Of a DNA stretch of 8,333 bases, positions 1-5,793 are shown piece by piece; position 1 is the first letter of the stretch; each line of letters starts with the position of its first letter. The stretch is from CAYNST01 sp964399955. GTDB lineage: Bacteria > Pseudomonadota > Gammaproteobacteria > Pseudomonadales > Cellvibrionaceae. A model generated the notes under the pieces. The model saw only the letters and a list, made by a program, of their open reading frames with translations. It searched no databases and was not told where the DNA came from. Made by a program: the position numbers and the translations under genes. The stretch covers positions 1 through 8,333 of the forward strand of contig CAYNST010000138.1 of the NCBI GenBank assembly GCA_964399955.1, read 5' to 3'.

Positions 1-2
1 CT

Positions 3-1148
3 GCGGTGCTCATGCTGCAAGCCTGCCAGTCCGATTCGTCGTCCAACCCTCAACTAACGCAGGATCCGCCCGCCATGGGGCAGGCGCCTGAACCCGTCTC
101 TGCGGCCGAGCTGTCGGTTGAGGTGTTGACGGAATCCCTAAGCCACCCCTGGGGGCTGGCGATGCTGCCCGACAACCGCATTCTGATCACCGAGAAACCG
201 GGCCAGATGCGCATTTTTGATTTGGCAGGGAAGCGTCTGGGCGAGCCCTTGAGCGGTGTGCCGGAGGTGGTGAATCAAGGGCAGGGCGGTTTGCTGGATG
301 TGGCCTTGCATCCACACTTCGAGAGTAATCAGTGGGTCTATATCAGCTACTCAGCCGGCAGCGACGGCCAAATTGGCACCGAGGTAGGCCGGGCGCGCTT
401 GACCGATCAAGGGCTGCAAGATTTTGAGCAACTTTTTGTGCCCACGCCGAAAGGCTCGGCAGGCCAGCATTTTGGCTCCCGGCTGGTGTTTGACCGCGAT
501 GGCTATCTCTTCATTACTCTGGGTGATCGCGGCCAGCAGGATGAAGCGCAGAATCTGGGCAGTCATATCGGCACGGTGGTGCGCCTGCATGACGATGGCC
601 GCGTGCCGGAGGACAACCCCTTCGTCAATCAGCAGGGTGCCTTGCCGGAGATTTACAGTTACGGTCACAGAAATGTGCAGGGCGCGGACCTAAACCCCTG
701 GACCGGCGAGCTGTGGGTTCATGAACACGGTCCCCAGGGCGGCGACGAGGTTAATCTTGTCCGGCCCGGCGCCAACTACGGTTGGCCGGTGATTACCTAC
801 GGCGCCAATTATGGCTCTGGTACGGCGATTGGCGAGGGCACAGAGAAGCAGGGCATGGAGCAGCCACTGTTTCAGTGGACCCCTTCCATAGCGCCTTCAG
901 GCATGCGTTTTTACGATCATTCAGCCATTCCACAGTTTCAGGGCAAGTTGCTGGTTGGTGCGTTGGCGTACCAGTTGCTTTCCACTTTGGAGGTGGACGG
1001 CAGCTTAGTAGGTAACGAGCAGCGCCTGTTTGAGCGGCAGTTCGGGCGGATCCGGGCGCTGGAAATCGGCGCTGGCGGAGAGGTGTTTGTGTTGACCGAC
1101 CAGGCCGCAGGCAAGTTGATACGCATCTCGGCTAACCAAGCGGAGTAG
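3..1148 (+). CDS. PQQ-dependent aldose sugar dehydrogenase (GSDH family), 5'-partial lipoprotein
   Basis: Predicted to oxidise aldose sugars to lactones in the periplasm using PQQ and calcium, passing electrons to the respiratory chain; it resembles the soluble aldose dehydrogenase YliI/Asd of E. coli (371 residues). The frame is open to the left edge, so the true start lies outside. The visible N-terminus reads LMLQAC, the end of a lipoprotein signal peptide with the lipidated Cys at codon 24-26; Gln at +2 favours the outer membrane. The six-bladed glucose/sorbosone dehydrogenase fold follows: HPWGLAMLPD near the first blade, GQGGLLDVALHP, then QHFGSRL whose His (468-470) matches the catalytic His of soluble glucose dehydrogenase. 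SYGHRN carries the PQQ-binding Arg-Asn pair (669-674), and EHGPQGGDEVN (from 723) matches the calcium/PQQ loop. The C-terminus looks complete. GTG at 6 or ATG at 12 could serve as starts but would leave no signal peptide. The family call is firm; the substrate is unknown. Confidence 0.93.
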   Translation, partial: AVLMLQACQSDSSSNPQLTQDPPAMGQAPEPVSAAELSVEVLTESLSHPWGLAMLPDNRILITEKPGQMRIFDLAGKRLGEPLSGVPEVVNQGQGGLLDVALHPHFESNQWVYISYSAGSDGQIGTEVGRARLTDQGLQDFEQLFVPTPKGSAGQHFGSRLVFDRDGYLFITLGDRGQQDEAQNLGSHIGTVVRLHDDGRVPEDNPFVNQQGALPEIYSYGHRNVQGADLNPWTGELWVHEHGPQGGDEVNLVRPGANYGWPVITYGANYGSGTAIGEGTEKQGMEQPLFQWTPSIAPSGMRFYDHSAIPQFQGKLLVGALAYQLLSTLEVDGSLVGNEQRLFERQFGRIRALEIGAGGEVFVLTDQAAGKLIRISANQAE

Positions 1149-1173
1149 CGCCCCAATCGCCGGCCTCTGATGC

Positions 1174-1223
1174 CGGCTGTCCCACACACCTGGCTGCCTT
1201 GCACGAAAAAGGCAGTACAGCCG
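1174..1223. repeat. Nested inverted repeat (two 7-bp stems)
   Basis: CGGCTGT at 1174-1180 pairs perfectly with ACAGCCG at 1217-1223. Inside it CTGCCTT at 1194-1200 pairs perfectly with AAGGCAG at 1209-1215 around an 8-base loop. The left side has 13 unpaired bases and the right side one. No T-run follows on the plus strand, so it is not a standard intrinsic terminator, although it sits only 26 bases after the dehydrogenase stop and could protect the 3' end of that mRNA. Confidence 0.45.
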
Positions 1224-1296
1224 CGCACTTTGGCAACGCAATTCGGGTAATAGTTGGCATTTACGCACGGCGGCTGCAGCTCTTTACTATGCTTGG

Positions 1297-1342
1297 GCGT
1301 GAAGTGGGGCTGCAAAGCCCGTTTAGCCCCTTCTTTCACCGC
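1297..1342 (+). terminator. Imperfect long hairpin, possible terminator of the sugar dehydrogenase
   Basis: GGGGCT at 1306-1311 pairs with AGCCCC at 1325-1330, and the arms continue outward as GTGAA (1299-1303) with TTCAC (1335-1339) plus a further G-C pair or two, giving about 14 pairs with small bulges. The inner 6-bp stem is followed directly by TTCTTTC, a poor but T-rich tract, so a weak Rho-independent terminator is possible. A shorter alternative, GGGCT with AGCCC at 1316-1320, has a GCAA loop. It lies about 150 bases after the dehydrogenase stop. Confidence 0.3.
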
Positions 1343-1574
1343 GTACCGGCTGCCTCCTGCGGACTTAGGCTCTGCCGGGTATGTGATGGCTGTCCGCAGC
1401 GGTTTGATTGGGTTTGTTATCATCCGCCCTCGCCGCCGCTGGGCGGTCTTGCGTCTGACAAATTCTTATCAGTTTGAGCAGCTGGGGAAAGAGCTGAATA
1501 GCTGCACCACCAACGTCTATCTGGAGCACTGCAGGGGTTTGGCTTTGTCCGCGTCCAACCACTTTTGCTGTCTC

Positions 1575-1613
1575 TGAACCTGTTGCCCGGTTCAAGGTTC
1601 CAAGGAGCAGGAG
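1575..1613 (+). promoter_or_regulatory. Leader with two mutually exclusive hairpins and a strong Shine-Dalgarno
   Basis: TGAACC at 1575-1580 can pair with GGTTCA at 1589-1594. Alternatively GAACCT at 1576-1581 can pair with AGGTTC at 1595-1600. Both use the same 5' arm, so only one can form at a time. The second ends two bases before AAGGAG (1602-1607), the best Shine-Dalgarno sequence in the region. That site is correctly spaced for ATG 1616, a 13-codon ORF, and not for the sensor gene itself. Stems are short (6 bp), so a regulatory role is speculative. Confidence 0.3.
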
Positions 1614-1646
1614 TTATGACTGGTTTACTTTTCATTGAAGGACGCT

Positions 1647-4600
1647 ATGGGACTTAGGTTATCCGATCACAGCAATTTTGGTGCTGCCCGCTGGACCAGT
1701 CTGTACTGCGCCTGTCTGTTTGTGTTTTTGAGTGCTCTGGCACTGCCTGTCTGGTCCAACATCGCCCGCTTTGACAATTCCATTCTTCTGCAGGGTATGA
1801 GCGTGCGCCAGATGGGCGGTGTCAATGACATCATCCAGGATGGAATGGGTTTTATCTGGGTTGGCGGAGAAAACGGCCTGGGCCGTTTTGACGGCACGAA
1901 CCTGCGGCTGTACAAGGCCGTAAGTGACGACCCCGGTAGCCTGCCAAACAATTATATTTGGGATATGGAGGTGGATCAGCGGGGTCGCTTATGGATTGGC
2001 ACCAGTGGAGGGCTTTGCATCTATCATCCGGAGTCCGACAGCTTTGAGCGGATCACCTCCATGTACGGTCAGCCCCTGTTATCGGATATCGTGACCGCGT
2101 TGGCCATAGATGATCAGGGCAAGATATATATAGGTAGCGCCGACGGACTGAATATCATAGACCCCGCGACCGAGCAGGTGGCGGCAGTCATGACGTCCTC
2201 CGAACTGGGTAGCCCTTCGGGCTCCAACCTGTTGCACGACCTGGACCTGGATGATCACGGCAACTTGTGGATTGGCATGGCTTTGGACGGGTTGGCCCGC
2301 TTTAACCTCGAAAGTGGTGCCATAGCCTACTACAACCATCAGGAGAATGATCCCTACAGTTTGTCGAGCAACCGAGTAAAACGATTGCTCACCGACTCCT
2401 CCGGCCGCGTGTGGGTGGCAACCTACGGCGGCGGAATTAACGTGCTGGACCCTCAATCCGGCCGTTTTACGAAGTTGCAGTACCAGCTTCCAAATGGGGG
2501 CCGCAGTGACAGCACTGTGGTTATGGATGTCTTGGAGGATGCTCGAGGTGAATTTTGGGTGACCGTGGATCAGCAGGGATTGCTGAGATTTGACCAACAA
2601 CTCCGGTTACTGGCGCACTACGCATACTCTGCCGGTGACGAAAACAGCCTTATGTCTAATCAGGTTCGGGACCTGTTCGAAGACGTCAACGGCGACCTTT
2701 GGATTGGCATGTTTCCCTACGGGGTAAGCTTTTTTGACCGCTCGCGGGAAAATATTCGCACCTTTCGCAGTGACGCCCATAATCCGCAGACCTTGAGCCA
2801 TAATGCGATACTGTCCTTCCTACAAAGCCGGGACGGTACAATTTGGGTGGGTACGGAAAACGGCCTCAATACCCTTGACCCCAGCACCGGAGTGGCCAAC
2901 CGCATTAACAGCGAGCCAGGCAATCCTCCGGCGCTGGCCGCCGGAGCCATACTCTCCATTGCCGAGCAAGCTAACGGTGCGATTTGGCTTGGGACCTGGT
3001 CCGGCGGGCTGCACCGCTTTGATCGCCACACCCAAAGCTTTCGCAGCTATCGCAGCCGGCCGAGCGACCCCCACAGCCTGGCGGACCCCTTTGTCTGGGC
3101 CACAGCGGTTGATCACGACGATCAGGTATGGGTGGGAAGCGAAACCGGCGGCCTGCAGCTCTACCGGCCGCAGACGGACGACTTTTTGCGTTTCAATCAC
3201 GACCCGGCCGATCCGCAGTCCATTTCCGGCAACTACGTGCTGGACATTATTGTTGATCGCAAGGGGCAGCTGTGGATTGCCACCTACAACGGGCTGAACC
3301 GGTTCGACAAAATAACCGGTCAATTCACCCGCTACTTTGCAGAGCCCGATAACCCCCAGTCCCTCAGCAGTTCAGCCATCAAGTCTTTATTTGAAGACAG
3401 CCGGGGCTATATCTGGGTTGGCACTCACGACCGTGGTTTGAACCGCCTGCAACCCGACACCGGGACCTTTACCCGGATTGACACTGCGGACGGTTTGCCT
3501 GCGGCCGCCGTGGCCAGTATTGTAGAAGACGCCGAGGGTATGATCTGGGTCAGCACCACCAATGGCCTGGCGCAGTTGCATCCGGAAACCTTGCAGGTGA
3601 AGGCTTACGGCGTGGAGCACGGCCTGGCGGGCGCCACACATATTCGCAACGCCTCATTACTGGACGAAGAGGGGCGCCTGTACTTTGGCAGCACAGAGGG
3701 CGTCACCTCGTTCCGTCCGGGGCACATCACCAGCAGTCAAAGTGTGCATCCCATCCGCATTACCAATTTTCGCATTCTGAACCGCGAGGTGCCAATTGGC
3801 ACTCCCGGCTCGCCTTTGTCTCAATCCATCCTCACCACCCGAAGCCTGACCCTTCAGCATTCGGATAACATGTTTGCTTTTGATTTTGTCGCACTGAACT
3901 ACCGCAACTCTCACCTCAACAACTACGCCTATAAGCTTGAAGGTTTTGACCTTGACTGGAATTATCTGGGGCAGCGCAATACCGCGACCTACACCAATCT
4001 GGACCCGGGCGAGTACCGGTTTCGAGTGCTTGCCAAAGCGCCCGGGGGAGACTGGGTAGAGAGCGAACACAGCATTGCCATCATTATTTCGCCACCGCCC
4101 TGGCGAACCTGGTGGGCCTATGCCATATATGTACTGCTGGGCTCAGCCTTTATCTATGCGGTGTATGCGGTAGGGCGATTGAAGAAAGTGTCAGACACTT
4201 ACAGGGAATTGTCGGTGACAGACCCACTGACCGGCATCTACAACCGCGCCGGTATTGCGCAGATAGTACAGGGGCTGTTCGCCAACAAGGAAATAAAAAG
4301 CGGCGTCTGCGTCATGTTGATGGACATAGACCATTTCAAACGTATCAATGACCGTTTTGGCCATGATGCCGGCGATCAGGTCATCACCGAGGTGGCCAGA
4401 ATTGCCAGGAATACCGTGCGCAAAGGCGACTATCTGGGCCGCTGGGGTGGCGAAGAATTTATCCTGCTCTGCCCCAGTGCCACATCAGCGGCAGTGGCGG
4501 CTCTGGCAGAAAAAATACGCTCCACCATCGCAGCGCACGGCTTTCAGCTGAGGGGCAAGGCAGTGAGTATAACGGTCAGCATTGGCGTGGCACTGGTGGA

Positions 4601-4718
4601 GGAAGACGAAAGCTTCAACGAGACCCTGAAGCGGGCGGATGCCGCGCTTTATCAAGCCAAAGCCTTGGGGCGCGACCGCATCATCCCGTCGGATGCCGGG
4701 CAACCGCCAGCGCAGTAG
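1647..4718 (+). CDS. Membrane sensor with double seven-bladed propeller, Y_Y_Y domain and GGDEF diguanylate cyclase
   Basis: Predicted to sense a periplasmic ligand and make cyclic di-GMP in the cytoplasm; 1023 residues. A hydrophobic signal segment lies at about 17-37. Fourteen Reg_prop blades run from about residue 68 to 690, each with a (G)x(I/L/V)WxG...GLxxxD-type core such as GFIWVGGENG or GQLWIATYNG. A Y_Y_Y domain follows at about 745-812 (YAYKLEGFDLDWNYLG), then one membrane helix at about 824-845 and a short linker. The GGDEF domain starts at about 854 (VTDPLTGIYNRAG), has DIDHFKRIND near 893, the active-site GGEEF at 934-938, and RKGD at 925-928, exactly five residues before it: an intact inhibitory I-site. 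There is no histidine kinase or EAL domain. I chose ATG 1647 because GAAGGA ends four bases upstream; an in-frame TTG at 1635 is less likely. The periplasmic half matches the glycan-sensing hybrid sensors of Bacteroidetes, so a sugar or oligosaccharide ligand is inferred, not shown. Confidence 0.93.
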   Translation: MGLRLSDHSNFGAARWTSLYCACLFVFLSALALPVWSNIARFDNSILLQGMSVRQMGGVNDIIQDGMGFIWVGGENGLGRFDGTNLRLYKAVSDDPGSLPNNYIWDMEVDQRGRLWIGTSGGLCIYHPESDSFERITSMYGQPLLSDIVTALAIDDQGKIYIGSADGLNIIDPATEQVAAVMTSSELGSPSGSNLLHDLDLDDHGNLWIGMALDGLARFNLESGAIAYYNHQENDPYSLSSNRVKRLLTDSSGRVWVATYGGGINVLDPQSGRFTKLQYQLPNGGRSDSTVVMDVLEDARGEFWVTVDQQGLLRFDQQLRLLAHYAYSAGDENSLMSNQVRDLFEDVNGDLWIGMFPYGVSFFDRSRENIRTFRSDAHNPQTLSHNAILSFLQSRDGTIWVGTENGLNTLDPSTGVANRINSEPGNPPALAAGAILSIAEQANGAIWLGTWSGGLHRFDRHTQSFRSYRSRPSDPHSLADPFVWATAVDHDDQVWVGSETGGLQLYRPQTDDFLRFNHDPADPQSISGNYVLDIIVDRKGQLWIATYNGLNRFDKITGQFTRYFAEPDNPQSLSSSAIKSLFEDSRGYIWVGTHDRGLNRLQPDTGTFTRIDTADGLPAAAVASIVEDAEGMIWVSTTNGLAQLHPETLQVKAYGVEHGLAGATHIRNASLLDEEGRLYFGSTEGVTSFRPGHITSSQSVHPIRITNFRILNREVPIGTPGSPLSQSILTTRSLTLQHSDNMFAFDFVALNYRNSHLNNYAYKLEGFDLDWNYLGQRNTATYTNLDPGEYRFRVLAKAPGGDWVESEHSIAIIISPPPWRTWWAYAIYVLLGSAFIYAVYAVGRLKKVSDTYRELSVTDPLTGIYNRAGIAQIVQGLFANKEIKSGVCVMLMDIDHFKRINDRFGHDAGDQVITEVARIARNTVRKGDYLGRWGGEEFILLCPSATSAAVAALAEKIRSTIAAHGFQLRGKAVSITVSIGVALVEEDESFNETLKRADAALYQAKALGRDRIIPSDAGQPPAQ
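1848..3717 (+). repeat. Fourteen in-frame propeller-blade repeats of 132-144 bases
   Basis: The blade cores begin (first codon of the GxxW-like motif) at 1848, 1983, 2118, 2259, 2403, 2547, 2691, 2835, 2976, 3120, 3264, 3405, 3537 and 3672. Spacing is 135, 135, 141, 144, 144, 144, 144, 141, 144, 144, 141, 132 and 135 bases, or 44-48 codons. Fourteen units fit two seven-bladed propellers. Most carry Trp in the core; the third and last have Tyr (KIYIGS, RLYFGS), and the tenth has Asp in place of the leading Gly (DQVWVGS). The units are diverged, so this is protein-level repetition rather than recent DNA duplication. Confidence 0.85.
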
Positions 4719-4734
4719 GGCATTGCTGGGGCTC

Positions 4735-4755
4735 TGGCCCTGTCTCGCGGGGCCA
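4735..4755 (+). terminator. Short GC hairpin after the sensor gene, weak terminator candidate
   Basis: TGGCCC at 4735-4740 pairs with GGGCCA at 4750-4755 around a 9-base loop, 17 bases after the sensor stop codon. A run of five T occurs at 4764-4768, but eight bases beyond the stem, too far for a standard intrinsic terminator. Transcription might read on into the next gene. The rest of the 4719-4931 gap shows no clear promoter. Confidence 0.25.
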
Positions 4756-4931
4756 TGCCGTGCAGTTTTTGGGTGGGCATACTCCGCACCTATCCAGCCT
4801 GCACCTGAGTTTTTGTGCCACACCCTGCCAGCAAGATGCGAGCGACCATCTTCATCACGCAGCCAGAGGCCAAATTGTGCCTGAACAGAAGGGTTGCCTG
4901 ACTAAACCACGAAAATGCGAGACCAGAAAAC

Positions 4932-5735
4932 ATGATCTTATACCGCTTTGAGAGGGCCGATCTGTTCCGGGTGGACACGCTCAAACAGGGCAAGATCTGG
5001 TTGTCCAGACCCAAGCAGTTCAACGACCCATTTGACTGCACACTGAAGATTCGCGCGCCCGAAGACACGGCTGCAGTTGATATTCAGCAATTGAAATTGG
5101 CGGTCCGACAACTCTACCCGACCTACGCCTCACAGAGCAGCCGCTGGCTGTTTGACGAGGCCATCCTCTCGGATATCCGGGCTTGGATAAACAGCGACAA
5201 CGACCACGCCGTGCCGGATTTCATCCGCAAAATAGAAGAGCGGGTGCAGCGATTTGGGGTGGAATGCTTTACCGAGATTCTCGACAACCCGCTGATGTGG
5301 GGTTATTACACCTCTGCACACCGGGGCTTTTGCATTGCCTATGAATGCGACTCTGCGCGCATAGCCGCCGCCAACCCCGAGTTCAGCCTGGATCCCATCG
5401 TCTATCACTCACGCCTGCCTGAGTTTGAAGTCAGCGAGGTGCTTCTTTGCCCGGCGCAGGTGCAAAGACGGTTGTATTCCACCAAGGCCATACACTGGGC
5501 GCACGAGCGGGAATACCGCTTGATTCACTTCAATTTCCAGCCGGGCGAATGTGACGGTCAGCAGGTGGATCTGCCAGAGGGCATGCGCATCAAGGCCATT
5601 TACCTTGGCCTGAAAACGGCCGACTACATGGTGCAGCAGCTGGTGGGCGCCGCCCGGGAGCTAGGGGTGAATATTTTCAAAATGCATGTGAAATCCCACG
5701 GAGACTATGAGCTGTGCTTTGAGCAATTGAGCTGA
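4932..5735 (+). CDS. DUF2971 family protein, function unknown
   Basis: A 267-residue soluble protein with no signal peptide or membrane segment, so probably cytoplasmic. It carries the family's conserved features: a short N-terminal segment MILYRFERA, the hallmark NDPFD at residues 31-35 preceded by LSRPKQF, MWGYYTSAHRGFCIAYE from residue 122 (compare the usual MWSHYA..H.G.CI.Y), and STKAIHWAHEREYRLI at about 183-198, where a Lys, Trp and Glu-x-Glu-x-Arg arrangement is typical. Length and order are those of a complete family member. The start is the only ATG that gives the normal N-terminus; the ribosome site is weak (no good GGAG upstream). It follows the sensor on the same strand after 213 bases and converges with the trehalase gene. 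No biochemical activity is securely known for this family. Such genes often have patchy, accessory distribution, but nothing here marks it as recently acquired. Confidence 0.85.
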   Translation: MILYRFERADLFRVDTLKQGKIWLSRPKQFNDPFDCTLKIRAPEDTAAVDIQQLKLAVRQLYPTYASQSSRWLFDEAILSDIRAWINSDNDHAVPDFIRKIEERVQRFGVECFTEILDNPLMWGYYTSAHRGFCIAYECDSARIAAANPEFSLDPIVYHSRLPEFEVSEVLLCPAQVQRRLYSTKAIHWAHEREYRLIHFNFQPGECDGQQVDLPEGMRIKAIYLGLKTADYMVQQLVGAARELGVNIFKMHVKSHGDYELCFEQLS

Positions 5736-5745
5736 GTCTGCGGCA

Positions 5746-5778
5746 GGCCCGCCTTTGCCTGGCGCAGCCAGGCGGGCC
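5746..5778. terminator. Strong hairpin between convergent genes, possible bidirectional terminator
   Basis: GGCCCGCCT at 5746-5754 pairs perfectly with AGGCGGGCC at 5770-5778, with a further GGC-GCA-GCC pairing at the tip. An alternative hairpin, GCCTGGC with GCCAGGC around GCA (5757-5773), competes with it. It fills most of the 58-base gap between the DUF2971 stop and the trehalase stop, the expected place for a shared terminator. Neither strand has a T-tract after the stem, so termination efficiency is uncertain. Confidence 0.45.
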
Positions 5779-5793
5779 ACGCCCAGGGACCGG

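Larger units (their letters stand above)
1149..1646. other. Intergenic region rich in inverted repeats, no convincing gene
   Basis: About 500 bases separate the sugar dehydrogenase from the sensor gene. Open frames exist on both strands (for example 1254-1577 on plus and 938-1423 on minus), but none has a recognisable domain or a clear ribosome site, and the minus frame runs into the dehydrogenase gene. The stretch contains a series of inverted repeats: 1174-1180 with 1217-1223 enclosing 1194-1200 with 1209-1215; 1297-1311 with 1325-1342 (imperfect); 1357-1364 with 1392-1399 (perfect, 8 bp); and 1424-1429 with 1441-1446. The last part is the leader of the sensor gene. It could be a structured RNA, a dispersed intergenic repeat, or a terminator-plus-promoter region. 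Sequence alone does not decide. Confidence 0.6.

Noticed and set aside
1191..1280. Integron attC-like recombination site
   Set aside because: Hairpins are present, but I could not find the paired RYYYAAC and GTTRRRY core sites in the right places, and no cassette or integrase is nearby.
938..1423. 161-codon minus-strand open frame across the end of the dehydrogenase gene and the gap
   Set aside because: About 210 bases are antisense to a real gene; it has no recognisable domain and crosses the hairpin cluster, so it is probably not translated.
1254..1577. 107-codon plus-strand open frame in the first gap
   Set aside because: It has no convincing ribosome site or known domain, and runs through several inverted repeats. 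A stretch near its end (about 1470-1530) looks protein-like, so it is rejected only with moderate certainty.
1635..1646. TTG 1635 as the start of the sensor gene
   Set aside because: The nearest Shine-Dalgarno (1602-1607) is too far and GAAGGA lies inside the first codons, correctly placed for ATG 1647.
1848..3717. Recent tandem duplication within the sensor gene
   Set aside because: The blades are regular in length but well diverged in sequence, as expected for ancient propeller repeats.
4915..4935. Six-codon ORF overlapping the DUF2971 start (ATGA overlap)
   Set aside because: It has no Shine-Dalgarno sequence and is short enough to be expected by chance.
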